A DNA stretch of 58,860 nt from Bacteroides sp. (GCA_011053095.1 DRHS01000196.1:1-58860), one strand, 5' to 3'; positions 8,435 through 17,535 are shown, numbered from the stretch's first letter. Notes: a model not told the origin generated them from the letters alone. Numbers and translations are program-made.

Positions 8435-8605
8435 CTGATCTTGTTATTGGTAAGTATATTGATAGACTATCATATCCGGCAAGGGTTTAATCAGGTCCTC
8501 CATGAGTTTTGAATTTCAGCGTGAAATTAACCCAAATCTGACTAATAATCTGTTAAGAAACTGCTAAACTAATAAGCCTGGTCAATGTCAGGGCTTGTCA
8601 CAAGC

Positions 8606-8639
8606 AAAAATGGCTGCTGAGAACTCAGCAGCCATTTTT
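8606..8639 (-). terminator. Perfect-hairpin terminator after the Gfo/Idh gene
   Basis: TGGCTGCTGA-GAAC-TCAGCAGCCA (8611-8634), a perfect 10-bp stem with a four-base loop, is flanked by AAAAA and TTTTT. It could work in both directions but lies 34 bases past the stop of the minus-strand oxidoreductase gene, which it most likely serves. Confidence 0.88.
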
Positions 8640-8672
8640 ACATTTTAGGTTAAGCAGGTTGGAAAAGGACCC

Positions 8673-10175
8673 TTACATTGTCCAGCCTTCGCGGTAATTA
8701 TGCTTGATCAGCTCTTCGGCAAAGGCCTTCGCGTTAATCGGGTCGGTGTATTGAGTGTCAAAATGAGGATGTCCGTCAATAATCTCGAACTTATCGGACT
8801 TAACGATTTTGATAGTTTCATTGTCACTGATATTAGTGAACTTCATGTTCTTGCCATCCCATTTCAGTTCCTTTTTCAGGTCCTGCAGTCTTACGGCCAA
8901 AACGCCCATGACAACCATTTCGTTCAGAGGACCGGAATAACCGAAGTGTGAGCTGGCCTCCTTACGATTCCCGGAACTTTCCTTACAAGCCCTTACCCAA
9001 TCCATCTGGTGACCTTCGGCTCCACCCTCAATTCGTTCAATGGATTGTTTTGGACTGGTATAAGTGGTTGCAAATGAATCCGGGATTATGTATGGATCAC
9101 GTCCGTAAACGCCACACATAATGGTTCCCTTTTCACCCTTGAACATACATCCGCCACCGCCATCTCTTCCAAGCTGTTCTCCTTCAGGATGTCCTTCCGG
9201 CCTTGGTGGCAGCAGTCCACCATCCCACCACATTACTTCAACCTCGGGCATATTCACCTTCTTGTATTTTTTCCGCGCGGGGAAGGTATATTTCACAAAT
9301 TCAGCTGTAGGGGCACATTCGGTATTGAACTGGGTAGAGCTTCCCTGGACCTTTGATGGAGATTCAAGCTTTAGTCCCATAAAGATAGGATCCAGGATAT
9401 GGCAGGCCATATCACCAAGGGCGCCGGTTCCGTAATCCCACCAGCCACGCCAGTTCCATGGGTGGAGTATACTATGGTAGGGCTTCATTTCTGCCGGTCC
9501 GATGAAAAGATCCCAGTTCAGGGTATCAGCAGGCCATTCACCTTTGTCCGGACGCATAAGTCCCTGTGGCCAGATCGGCCTGTTTGTCCAGGCGTGAACT
9601 TCCTTAATCTCACCAATTGCTCCGTCCCAAATCCATTCACACATCTGCCGTAAACCTTCACCGGAATTTCCCTGGTTACCCATCTGGGTAGCAACCTTGG
9701 TTTCTTTTGCAATGCGGGTCATCTCACGTGATTCCCATACAGAATGGGTAAGTGGTTTCTCGCAGTATACATGCTTGCCCATTTTCATGGCATTGATGGA
9801 TACAATTGCATGTGAGTGGTCAGGAGTACCGACAACAACCGCATCGATATTGTCTTTCATTTCGTCAAACATAATCCTCCAGTCCCAGTACTTCTTTGCA
9901 TCCGGAAACTCCTTGAACATGCCGGCTGAATATTTCCAGTCCACATCACAAAGGGCCACAATATTTTCACTCCTTACTTTCTTGATGACACCACCGCCCC
10001 GGCCACCAATACCGACACCGGCGATATTAAGTTTATCGCTGGGGGCTTTATGCCCTAGTCCCGCGATAACATTACTTGGCAGGACCGTAAATCCTGCAGT
10101 AGCTGCAGCTGATGTAGCTATGAACGACCTCCTGGAAACTTTGGAGGAGGGATTCTTCCGACTTTCCTTTTTCAT
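8673..10175 (-). CDS. Tat-exported Gfo/Idh/MocA family oxidoreductase
   Basis: 500 residues. The N terminus has a twin-arginine signal (SRRSFIATSAAATAGFTVL, about residues 14-32). A Rossmann domain follows (LNIAGVGIGGRGGGVI) with the conserved EKPLTHS motif (YCEKPLTHSVWE) that holds the catalytic lysine of the family, then the long GFO_IDH_MocA C-terminal half rich in Trp and Gly. Bacteroidetes encode many such secreted NAD(P)-dependent enzymes, which act on sugars or sugar derivatives and in some cases are glycosidases using a bound NAD cofactor. The substrate cannot be told here. The gene stands alone, with a promoter-like TATATTTG box upstream and a strong terminator downstream. Confidence 0.92.
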   Translation of the reverse strand: MKKESRKNPSSKVSRRSFIATSAAATAGFTVLPSNVIAGLGHKAPSDKLNIAGVGIGGRGGGVIKKVRSENIVALCDVDWKYSAGMFKEFPDAKKYWDWRIMFDEMKDNIDAVVVGTPDHSHAIVSINAMKMGKHVYCEKPLTHSVWESREMTRIAKETKVATQMGNQGNSGEGLRQMCEWIWDGAIGEIKEVHAWTNRPIWPQGLMRPDKGEWPADTLNWDLFIGPAEMKPYHSILHPWNWRGWWDYGTGALGDMACHILDPIFMGLKLESPSKVQGSSTQFNTECAPTAEFVKYTFPARKKYKKVNMPEVEVMWWDGGLLPPRPEGHPEGEQLGRDGGGGCMFKGEKGTIMCGVYGRDPYIIPDSFATTYTSPKQSIERIEGGAEGHQMDWVRACKESSGNRKEASSHFGYSGPLNEMVVMGVLAVRLQDLKKELKWDGKNMKFTNISDNETIKIVKSDKFEIIDGHPHFDTQYTDPINAKAFAEELIKHNYREGWTM

Positions 10176-10221
10176 ATCAGTATTAGTATTTGGTTGTTAA
10201 ATGAATTTATGCGATGGAAAA

Positions 10222-10229
10222 CAAATATA
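10222..10229 (-). promoter_or_regulatory. Probable -7 box for the Gfo/Idh gene
   Basis: TATATTTG on the minus strand fits TAnnTTTG and lies 46 bases before the start codon at 10175. The -33 element is not clear. Confidence 0.4.
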
Positions 10230-10348
10230 TTAATTTTTGCTGAATACCGTGGCTTCAGTCTCAATGGCCTGCCGGCGATCAAATGCTGATATTATTTTTA
10301 ATTATATATTTTTAACGTATCAAATCAACGTAAAAATGTACCAGCGAA

Positions 10349-10984
10349 ATGAGCAGGTATATCCATGATTTAATAGAACAGGGGGAGCACCAGCAGCTGG
10401 ATTTCAAATTTGAGATCAGCGATGCGAAGAAGATTGCACGTACACTCTCCGCCTTTGCCAACACCGACGGGGGAAAACTGCTGGTAGGAGTCAAGGACAA
10501 CGGAAAGATTGCAGGAATACGATCTGAGGAAGAGTATTATATGATAGAGGCCGCTGCCCAGATGTACTGTAAACCTGAAATTGGATTTGAGGTAAAGAAA
10601 TGGACCATCCTGGGCAAGACAGTGCTGGAGTTTGATATCCTCAAGATTGAGAAACGACCATGCCTGGCAAGGGACGATGGAGAAAAATGGCTGGCATATC
10701 TCAGGGTCGGAGACCAGAACCTTCTGGCCAACCGTGTCATGTTAAAGGTCTGGCAAAAAGAAAAACGAAAAAAAGGGATCCTTCTTAAGTACAGCGAAGC
10801 CGAAGAAAAACTTCTTAACTACCTTGAATCGAACGAACACATAACGATCTCAAAATACTGCCGGATAGCCAGGCTCAAGCTTCTACAGGCAGAAGAAATC
10901 CTTTCCAACCTGATCGTTCTGGATGTTATTGACATCCGGACCAGCGAGAAAGGGGCCTTGTACAGCCTTATCCCGGAAGTTTGA
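10349..10984 (+). CDS. AlbA_2/Schlafen-type putative DNA- or RNA-binding protein
   Basis: 211 residues. The N-terminal 120 residues form an AlbA_2 (Schlafen AAA-4-like) domain: EHQQLDFKFEISD, then RTLSAFANTDGGKLLVGVKDNG, the usual E..DFK ... AFANT.GG.L.iGV.D.G pattern. The C-terminal 80 residues look like a winged helix (EEKLLNYLESNEHITISKYCRIARL). Family members are often called transcriptional regulators or ATP-binding proteins, and some Schlafen-like proteins are nucleases or defence proteins. No catalytic nuclease motif is visible here. It is a single-gene unit, convergent with the EamA gene 15 bases away. Cytoplasmic. Confidence 0.8.
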   Translation: MSRYIHDLIEQGEHQQLDFKFEISDAKKIARTLSAFANTDGGKLLVGVKDNGKIAGIRSEEEYYMIEAAAQMYCKPEIGFEVKKWTILGKTVLEFDILKIEKRPCLARDDGEKWLAYLRVGDQNLLANRVMLKVWQKEKRKKGILLKYSEAEEKLLNYLESNEHITISKYCRIARLKLLQAEEILSNLIVLDVIDIRTSEKGALYSLIPEV

Positions 10985-10999
10985 AGTTGGCTCCAGGCA

Positions 11000-11896
11000 T
11001 TATTTTCTCCCGGTCTGGCCGCTTGAATAGCTTACAAAATATACTCCTGTGAAAACCAGAAGGGCTGAAAAAATCTTAACTACAGTGATCACATCCTGCC
11101 CGAGGACCAGGGCGACCATTGAAGCAACAACAGGTTGTGAATAGATATAGATGCTGACAGTTATCGGTTTCACGTACTGCAGGCTGAAATTATTCAGAAG
11201 GTAGGCGAAGTATGTTGTTCCAATCACAATGAACAGAACGGACCACAGTATATCGGGGGTCCACGTGGACAACTGAGTTTCAAGCAGGGCTGGTATTCCT
11301 GGTCCACTGACAAGGATCAGACCGAAAAGGAAGATCCATTTCATCATGGTGACAGGATGATATTTTGTCAGCAATGGTTTTATGATAACAAGGTATATGG
11401 CATAGAAGGAAGCATTGGCTATGATCATTGAATTACCAAGGGGATTCCCGCTCCCTGGTCCCCCTCTCCCACTGTAAACTATAAGCAGGATAGCTCCGGT
11501 GGCTCCGGCAGCGATCCCGATGATCTTAAAAACGGTGATGGGCTCTTTCAGCAGGATCCGGGCAACCACGAGTACAATGATCGGGGTAGCGGTCATGATG
11601 ATGGAGGAGTCTATGGGACTCGTAAGGTTGAGTCCGTTGAGAAATACGGATTGATTTGCAGCCACTCCAAATAGTGCCGCAAGTAATATCCTGGGGAAAT
11701 CCTTTCTCTCAACCTTTTCACGATTAAGAAACAAACTTGTTATCCAGAAAAGCATGCATGCTCCCAGGATGCGTGTAAAGACCAGGGCGAAAGGGGAAAG
11801 GTAAACGGGCATGACCTGCTTGGCCACGGCATAGGTGACACCGAAGATCAGGTTGGCCGCGATCAGTGCAAGATGTGCCTTTGCTATTTTGCTCAT
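11000..11896 (-). CDS. EamA/DMT superfamily transporter
   Basis: 298 residues with about ten hydrophobic helices in two EamA halves. The first begins AHLALIAANLIFGVTYAVAKQVM. The second starts near residue 150 with NSMIIANASFYAIYLVIIKPLL and ends with PVVASMVALVLGQDVITVVKI, the conserved P.....l....l.E/G family signature near the C terminus. It is an inner-membrane drug/metabolite transporter, and the family moves amino acids, nucleotides-sugars or drugs. It lies 16 bases after purQ on the same strand and may be co-transcribed, but no functional link to purine synthesis is evident. Confidence 0.9.
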   Translation of the reverse strand: MSKIAKAHLALIAANLIFGVTYAVAKQVMPVYLSPFALVFTRILGACMLFWITSLFLNREKVERKDFPRILLAALFGVAANQSVFLNGLNLTSPIDSSIIMTATPIIVLVVARILLKEPITVFKIIGIAAGATGAILLIVYSGRGGPGSGNPLGNSMIIANASFYAIYLVIIKPLLTKYHPVTMMKWIFLFGLILVSGPGIPALLETQLSTWTPDILWSVLFIVIGTTYFAYLLNNFSLQYVKPITVSIYIYSQPVVASMVALVLGQDVITVVKIFSALLVFTGVYFVSYSSGQTGRK

Positions 11897-11912
11897 CAGG
11901 GGGTACAGGTTC

Positions 11913-12605
11913 TCAGACCTGTATCATTGAAAGAATGGACTCAAAGATGGCTCTTCCATCAATATTGCCAAGCTCGATATCGGCTGCCCGCTCCGGATGG
12001 GGCATCATGCCGAAAACATTTTTTTCCTTATTGCATACCCCTGCAATGTTTTCAATGCTGCCATTTGGGTTTGCCTCTGCTGAAATTACTCCGGTATCAT
12101 CGCAATACCTGAAAAGGATTTGATCGTTAAGCCTCATTTGCTTCAGGGTGTCATCGTCTGCATAATACCTTCCTTCACCGTGGGCAATCGGGATCTTGTA
12201 GGAAGTATTTTTATTCAGCAGTGAGGTAATTACCGTATTGTCGTTATCGGGTTTAATGTAAATGTTTTTGCAAGCGAATTTCTGGTGTTCGTTATGGAGC
12301 AGGGCTCCGGGCAGGAGTCCGGCTTCACACAGGATCTGAAAGCCGTTGCATACCCCGAAAACGAATCCCCCTTCCTTCCCGAAGCGGATCACATTTTCCA
12401 TAATGGGAGAAAACCGCGCAATAGCTCCGGATCTCAGGTAATCGCCATATGAAAATCCTCCAGGCAGCATGATGGCATCGACCCCCTGAAGGTCAGTGTC
12501 TTTATGCCATAATTCCACTACTTCCTGCTCCATGAGATCACGTAACACATAAATCATGTCGTGGTCACAATTTGAGCCTGGATAGATAACAACTCCGAAT
12601 TTCAT
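11913..12605 (-). CDS. purQ: Phosphoribosylformylglycinamidine synthase, glutaminase subunit
   Basis: 230 residues from the ATG at 12605 (MKFGVVIYPGSNCDHDM); the upstream in-frame extension is unlike any PurQ. It is a class I glutamine amidotransferase supplying ammonia to PurL in the fourth step of purine synthesis. Catalytic Cys86 sits in FGVCNGFQIL and the His-Glu pair in MPHPERA. Oxyanion-strand glycines are present (LPGGFSYGDYLRSGAIA). The length is typical of the stand-alone PurQ used with small PurL and PurS, although neither lies in the window. A TATCTTTG promoter box lies upstream, in the 66-base region shared with the divergent cheR gene. Confidence 0.96.
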   Translation of the reverse strand: MKFGVVIYPGSNCDHDMIYVLRDLMEQEVVELWHKDTDLQGVDAIMLPGGFSYGDYLRSGAIARFSPIMENVIRFGKEGGFVFGVCNGFQILCEAGLLPGALLHNEHQKFACKNIYIKPDNDNTVITSLLNKNTSYKIPIAHGEGRYYADDDTLKQMRLNDQILFRYCDDTGVISAEANPNGSIENIAGVCNKEKNVFGMMPHPERAADIELGNIDGRAIFESILSMIQV

Positions 12606-12638
12606 TGGCTGTAAAATATTAGGGTGATTCAGTGCGCT

Positions 12639-12646
12639 CAAAGATA
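12639..12646 (-). promoter_or_regulatory. -7 box of the purQ promoter
   Basis: Minus-strand TATCTTTG is an exact TAnnTTTG match, 33 bases before the purQ start. No equally good box was found for cheR on the plus strand in this short divergent gap. Confidence 0.55.
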
Positions 12647-12671
12647 GATAAAAAAGAATTATATTAGTTAA

Positions 12672-13511
12672 GTGGAAATTGAGAATCAGGATATACTGGC
12701 ATTCGTAAATACGGTAAAATCTTTGTCGGAATATGATTTTACTCAATACTCCGACAAATCTCTGAAAAGGAGGCTTTCAAAGATCCTGCTTGATCATGAC
12801 CTCAGTCCGGCAACCATGCTTGAAAAGATCAGGACAGATGCATCCTTTCTGGAAAAAACCGTCAAGGAAATCACCGTTAGCACTACCGAAATGTTCAGGG
12901 ATCCTCCCATCTGGCATTCACTGCGGTATGATATCCTCCCCAGCTTTCAGAATCTACCTCAAATCAGCATCTGGCACCCTGGATGCTCAACAGGCCAGGA
13001 GATTTTTTCGATGATGATCCTGCTGAATGAAATGGGACTGCTTCAGAAATCGCGTATTTTTGGCACAGATATCAATGAAGATGTGCTGGATACTGCCCGC
13101 ACCGGGGTATATAAGTACAGGTTCAATGAAGGGTACCTGGCAAATTTTGATGCAGTAATACGGGAGAACCCGAGAGACAGTAATACATATTTTGATGTGC
13201 CATACTCAAAATACTTCCATGTCGACAAAACCCGCGATAATATCCGGATGAACAAAACACTTCTTGATAAACCCGTATATAAAAAACAGGACCTGGTAAG
13301 AGACCCTAATCCATTCGACGAAAAGTACGACCTTATCGTCTGCCGGAACGTAATCATATATTTTAATTATGAATTACAGAACAAAGTATTTAAATTGTTC
13401 CTGGATAATATGAACCAGGGAGGCTGTCTGGTTCTCGGTGTACATGAATCTATACTCGGACCCTTTGCCAGCCGTTTTGATAAAAAATCTCAGGTCTATG
13501 TTAAAAAATAA
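12672..13511 (+). CDS. cheR: CheR-type protein methyltransferase
   Basis: 279 residues from a GTG start. The start is chosen because the N-terminal helix EIENQDILAFVNTV ... YDFTQYSDKSLKRRL matches the family. CheR transfers methyl from S-adenosylmethionine to glutamates of receptor proteins. The alpha subdomain is followed by TEMFRDPPIWHSL, the SAM motif WHPGCSTGQEIFSMM (about residues 101-115), FGTDINEDVLDTAR with the SAM-binding Asp, and IVCRNVIIYF near the C terminus. All key motifs are intact, so it should be active. No chemoreceptor, CheA or CheY lies in the window, so its substrate is probably one of the neighbouring coiled-coil sensors. It heads the signalling run and overlaps the next gene by 14 bases. 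Confidence 0.93.
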   Translation: MEIENQDILAFVNTVKSLSEYDFTQYSDKSLKRRLSKILLDHDLSPATMLEKIRTDASFLEKTVKEITVSTTEMFRDPPIWHSLRYDILPSFQNLPQISIWHPGCSTGQEIFSMMILLNEMGLLQKSRIFGTDINEDVLDTARTGVYKYRFNEGYLANFDAVIRENPRDSNTYFDVPYSKYFHVDKTRDNIRMNKTLLDKPVYKKQDLVRDPNPFDEKYDLIVCRNVIIYFNYELQNKVFKLFLDNMNQGGCLVLGVHESILGPFASRFDKKSQVYVKK

Positions 13512-16155
13512 CCTTTCCATACGGACACGTTTTTTCCTGTTGCTGGTTTGTTCAGTTATTTTCTGGCTGATCGCCGGATTCATCGTTCTCAGCCTGATAA
13601 ACAATCTGGGGCGTTACCAGGATACATCGAAGGATATCGGGACTCTTCCGCAGAAAATCCTTCGACTTGAGAACTCCATACATTCCTTTTATATTAATGA
13701 CCTGCCTTCTGAGGCATTCCATGAGTCAGGGAGGTCAGAAGCAACAGACCGTTTCAACAGCACCTATCTGGATATCTATACACTGCTTAGAGATCTTAAA
13801 AACAAGCCACTTCTTGCCAGGGAATATATCATACAGCAAAAGCTCAATAATCTTATGGAATATCTGAGCAGCACGGATAGATTTATGGAGACTGTCAATG
13901 ATAAATCACGTGAGCGTGGCTGGCAGAGCTCAGGCCTCAGCGGAACCCTCGTCGGGCAGATTGAGGAAATTGATATGACTGACTTCCCTGAGTTCAGCAG
14001 GCAGGGTGAGGAACTGCTGGCCGAGTTGCAACTTTACCTGGTTTTTCCCGGCAGCGGTCGCCTTAATTCACTCCTGAACAGAGTCAAGAACCTTGAAGCC
14101 GGGTTCTCAGAGATGACAGCCAGCCAGACCGGAAGAAACCAGGAAGTTGTATCCCTGTTGAGTTTCCTTGAAAATTTACGCCTCCTCCTTCAACTCGACC
14201 TTGAGCTTGGTACAACAAGGTATGAGGGACTTCGGAGCCGGATTTTCCGTACCATCAATATCCTTTATGAAGAGGCGGATGCCATGGTTGAATTATTCAC
14301 CATTGAAAGGGAGGCAAAAATACGCCAGATCAGGTGGGGTATTGTATTCATTATTTTATTAAGTGCAGCTATTTTCGGCACCATACTCTCATTGTTCAGC
14401 AGATCTATCCGGCGGAACCTGAATATACTGAGGGATTCAACTGCAGAACTGGTGGCCGGGCGGTTCCCGCAGGAAATCTTCCATCCGGGGAATAATGAAT
14501 TCTCCGATATCACCGGACAATTGAACAGGTTTATTAAGAGCCTTCAGAATAAAGCAGGATTCGCAGAGGACCTTGCCGAAGGAAGAGAGCCCAAACCGCT
14601 GGAGGCATTAAGTTCAGAAGACAGTCTTGCCAATTCCCTTATAAACCTGAAAAAGAACCTGCAGGAAGCCCGGAAAGAAGAAGAAAAGCACCGGCTTTCC
14701 CGTGAGGAGAGGCGGTGGACAAATGAAGGGATTGCCAAATTCGGAGATCTTCTCAGAATCCACAATAAAGATATTTCTTCCCTGGTAGAAAATGTGATAC
14801 AGGAACTGGTAAATTACCTGGGTGCCAGTGCAGGGGGAGTTTTCCTGCTGGATAATAAGGTGGAAGATCCTTCACTGGAGCTTATCGCCTCATTTGCCTT
14901 TGACCGGAAAAAATATCATAAAAAAACATTCAGGTTCGGGGAAGGGCTAATCGGAACCTGTGCCATTGAAAAGGAAAAGATATTTCTTTCTGAAATACCT
15001 GAGGATTACATCAATATTTCTTCCGGACTCGGTGAAACCAAACCCAGTTGCCTCCTTCTGATGCCTTTGCAGCTGGAGGATATTACCCTTGGGGTTCTGG
15101 AAATAGCTTCACTAAGGGTTTTTGCTGATTTCGAAATTGAATTCGTGGAGAACCTGGCAGAAAGCATTGCCTCTGCCGTGTCGACCGTACAAATGAACAT
15201 GCGGACTTCCGAACTGCTTGAACAATCACAGGAACAGGCCAGGGAAATGGCAAAGCAGGAGGATATAATGCGGCAGAATATGGAGGAATTGCAGACTACC
15301 CAGGAAGAATCAGCACGCCGGGAATCAGAGATTTCCGGTATACTGAATGCAATTCACAACTCCTCACATGTGGCCGAGTTCAATATGGATGAAGAACTGA
15401 TCAGCATTAATGACAAATTCTGTCAGCTCCTGGAATCACAAAGGACCCAGTTACTTGGGAAGAAATACCCGGAAATTGTCGGAGTCAACAAGTACACAGA
15501 TGACTACAAACTATTCTGGCAGGAGATAAAGGAGGGTAAGACCTTAACCAGAATTGACAAAGTCTCCCTTATAAACGGACAGGATATATGGCTCAGGCAA
15601 ACCTTCACTCCTATTGTCGATAAAGAGGGCAATCCTTTCAAAGCTCTTAACATCGCTGCAGATATCACTGAAACTGTTGAGCAGAGGGAATCTCTCGAGA
15701 AGCAGGCAAATGAGATCACCCGTGCAAACATTGAAATGAAATCGTTCAGTGTTGCCGTTGACAAGGCATTAATAAAATGCGTGTATTCTCCTGCCGGACA
15801 AATCCTCGAGCTCAATGAAAATTATGAGCATATCACCGGATTTACTAAAAAGGAAATGATTGGCAAAAACAACAGGGTGTTCCTGCAAAGGGTAGAAAAG
15901 GAGCAATTCGACAAAATATGGGAAGATATCCTGAAAGATAAGCAATACAGCGGGGTTGTCCGCCGGACCAGGCCAACAGGAGAGGAGGTCTGGCTCATGT
16001 CTACATTCACACCGGTCAAGGATGAGAATGGAAATATTTTCAAGGTTTTTTTCCTTGGTCAGGATATTACCGAACGAAAGCTAAAATACCAGCTTTTGGA
16101 AGAGGCCAATAAGGAAATTGACCGGCTTCGTAACCAGGTTGATGAGCAGAAATAG
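13498..16155 (+). CDS. Membrane sensor HAMP-GAF-PAS-PAS without output domain
   Basis: 885 residues from the ATG at 13498 (MLKNNLSIRTRFFLLLVCS); the earlier in-frame ATG at 13438 lies inside cheR. Layout: TM1 about 12-34, a periplasmic helical sensor region about 35-276, TM2 about 277-300 (RWGIVFIILLSAAIFGTIL), HAMP about 300-355, GAF about 424-565 (SLVENVIQELVNYLGASAGG), a coiled coil about 565-620, then PAS about 620-735 and about 755-875. There is no HisKA, HATPase, GGDEF or methyl-accepting domain, so the output must be protein-protein. The coiled coil contains NMEELQTTQEESARRESEI, similar to a segment in the PP2C protein downstream, and is a candidate target for the flanking CheR/CheB. 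The gene sits between two CheR-like genes. Confidence 0.85.
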   Translation: MLKNNLSIRTRFFLLLVCSVIFWLIAGFIVLSLINNLGRYQDTSKDIGTLPQKILRLENSIHSFYINDLPSEAFHESGRSEATDRFNSTYLDIYTLLRDLKNKPLLAREYIIQQKLNNLMEYLSSTDRFMETVNDKSRERGWQSSGLSGTLVGQIEEIDMTDFPEFSRQGEELLAELQLYLVFPGSGRLNSLLNRVKNLEAGFSEMTASQTGRNQEVVSLLSFLENLRLLLQLDLELGTTRYEGLRSRIFRTINILYEEADAMVELFTIEREAKIRQIRWGIVFIILLSAAIFGTILSLFSRSIRRNLNILRDSTAELVAGRFPQEIFHPGNNEFSDITGQLNRFIKSLQNKAGFAEDLAEGREPKPLEALSSEDSLANSLINLKKNLQEARKEEEKHRLSREERRWTNEGIAKFGDLLRIHNKDISSLVENVIQELVNYLGASAGGVFLLDNKVEDPSLELIASFAFDRKKYHKKTFRFGEGLIGTCAIEKEKIFLSEIPEDYINISSGLGETKPSCLLLMPLQLEDITLGVLEIASLRVFADFEIEFVENLAESIASAVSTVQMNMRTSELLEQSQEQAREMAKQEDIMRQNMEELQTTQEESARRESEISGILNAIHNSSHVAEFNMDEELISINDKFCQLLESQRTQLLGKKYPEIVGVNKYTDDYKLFWQEIKEGKTLTRIDKVSLINGQDIWLRQTFTPIVDKEGNPFKALNIAADITETVEQRESLEKQANEITRANIEMKSFSVAVDKALIKCVYSPAGQILELNENYEHITGFTKKEMIGKNNRVFLQRVEKEQFDKIWEDILKDKQYSGVVRRTRPTGEEVWLMSTFTPVKDENGNIFKVFFLGQDITERKLKYQLLEEANKEIDRLRNQVDEQK

Positions 16156-16157
16156 TT

Positions 16158-16985
16158 ATGTTCAGTGTAAGTATCCTTGAAGCCAAAACAATTATCCGTA
16201 CCATTGACAAAACCTATGGTACTGATCTATCGGGACTCGCCATGGCATCTTTCCGCCTCCGGCTTTCAGAGATAATGCAAACAAGCAAGATTGACAGCAC
16301 AGAGGACCTTGCTGCCAGATTGATGGACGACAAAACATTTTACGAAACATTTATAAGCGATATCTCTATCGGTTCACCGGATATGTTCCGGGACCCGGAT
16401 TTATGGATCTATTTACGTGACCATCTTCTGCCCACCGTTCTCAAGCCCAGAATCTATCCGGAAATTATTTTTCCCGAAAGCGTAACAGGCCATGAACTGT
16501 TTTCCCTGGCTGTGCTGCTTCAGGAAATCGGAAAGGACTACCGGGTTGACCTTTCTGCAACCTGCTACAACCAGAAAATTATGAATCATATACTGGCAGG
16601 GGAACTTCCTTATTATAATTTTAAGAACAGCAAGGATAACTATGAAGTATTCAATCCCGGTTCCAATTTTGAAGATTATACAGAAACAAGAGAAGGAAAC
16701 AGGTACCTGAAGCCAAATCTTCTGCAGGGAGTTGAAATAAGGTTGCAGGGTACCGATAAAAACCTTTGCTCGGAAAAAACTGCAATTGTCTTCTATCGAA
16801 ACCGGATGATTTACCAGAATGCTGAAATGCAGTACAGAATGCTGAAACAGCTTCTCGGAGATATGAAAAAAGGGACCTATTTTATTACTGGTATTCAGGA
16901 GGCAATTGACGGATTCGGCCTCGTTCACCTGTATGAAACTGTATCTTCAGATTTAAAAATCTATCAGAAAAAGGATGCCAACTAA
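16158..16985 (+). CDS. Degenerate CheR-like protein (probable pseudoenzyme)
   Basis: 275 residues, colinear along its whole length with the CheR at 12672 (compare TTEMFRDPPIWHSLRYDILP with SPDMFRDPDLWIYLRDHLLP). The catalytic signatures are lost: the SAM loop HPGCSTGQEIFSMM is replaced by FPESVTGHELFSLA, the Asp-containing strand GTDINEDVL by ATCYNQKIM, and the CRNVIIYF motif by FYRNRMIYQ. It probably cannot bind S-adenosylmethionine in the normal way and may act as a regulatory or scaffold copy of the upstream CheR. The frame is open and full length, so it is a maintained gene rather than a decayed one. It begins 2 bases after the sensor gene and overlaps cheB by 11 bases. Confidence 0.82.
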   Translation: MFSVSILEAKTIIRTIDKTYGTDLSGLAMASFRLRLSEIMQTSKIDSTEDLAARLMDDKTFYETFISDISIGSPDMFRDPDLWIYLRDHLLPTVLKPRIYPEIIFPESVTGHELFSLAVLLQEIGKDYRVDLSATCYNQKIMNHILAGELPYYNFKNSKDNYEVFNPGSNFEDYTETREGNRYLKPNLLQGVEIRLQGTDKNLCSEKTAIVFYRNRMIYQNAEMQYRMLKQLLGDMKKGTYFITGIQEAIDGFGLVHLYETVSSDLKIYQKKDAN

Positions 16986-17532
16986 AGCAATCGTCATAGG
17001 AGGGTCAGCCGGGAGTTTCCAGATCGTTATCCGGATACTTGAATTGTTCCGTCCAAACCTGCCCATACCTGTGTTTCTCTGTTTGCACAGGCTTAAGCAG
17101 GTTCGAAAAGGATTTGAGGAGACACTGAATTACAATGCCTCCCTTCCCGTCAGGGAACCCTTTGACAAGGAAAATATACGTCCGGGTAAAATATACCTGG
17201 CTCCTTCAAATTATCATTTGCTAATCGAAAGAGACCTTTCCATTGCCCTTTCGACCGAACACCCCGTTCTCCATTCAAGACCATCAATCGATGTTTGTTT
17301 TTCATCGGCTGCGGATGTTTATGGAGAGGGACTTCTGGCTATTCTTTTATCGGGTGCTAACCAGGATGGAACACAGGGTGTTGCTGCTGTTAAAAAGAAT
17401 GGAGGAGCAGTTGTGGTCCAGGATCCGGATGATTGTGAAATAAGTACGATGTGTGAATCCGCTATTAAGTTAACAAAGCCGGACCAGATATTAACAGTTT
17501 CAAACATCATTGAATTCGTATCTTTGCTTTAG
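16975..17532 (+). CDS. cheB: Stand-alone CheB-type methylesterase
   Basis: 185 residues. It is the CheB catalytic domain only, with no receiver domain in front, so it is not controlled by CheA phosphorylation as in enteric bacteria. The catalytic triad is visible: Ser11 in VIGGSAGS, His38 in FLCLHRLKQ, and Asp131 in GANQDGTQG. Other family text includes IYLAPSNYHLLIERD and SIDVCFSSAADVYGEGLLAILLSG. It hydrolyses glutamate methyl esters (and can deamidate glutamine) in the proteins that CheR methylates. It is cytoplasmic and overlaps the degenerate CheR gene by 11 bases, so the pair is translated together. Its presence shows that reversible methylation is probably used in this pathway. Confidence 0.92.
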   Translation: MPTKAIVIGGSAGSFQIVIRILELFRPNLPIPVFLCLHRLKQVRKGFEETLNYNASLPVREPFDKENIRPGKIYLAPSNYHLLIERDLSIALSTEHPVLHSRPSIDVCFSSAADVYGEGLLAILLSGANQDGTQGVAAVKKNGGAVVVQDPDDCEISTMCESAIKLTKPDQILTVSNIIEFVSLL

Positions 17533-17535
17533 ATT

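Noticed and set aside
9697-10200. 167-codon plus-strand ORF opposite the Gfo/Idh gene
   Set aside because: Antisense to the Rossmann domain and Tat signal region. Its hydrophobic text is an artefact of the reverse complement.
13438-13497. Upstream in-frame start for the 885-residue sensor
   Set aside because: It lies within the conserved C terminus of cheR, and the ATG at 13498 places the TM1 signal-anchor correctly at the N terminus.
16158-16985. Second CheR as an active methyltransferase
   Set aside because: All three S-adenosylmethionine-site motifs are altered relative to the intact paralog 2.6 kb upstream.
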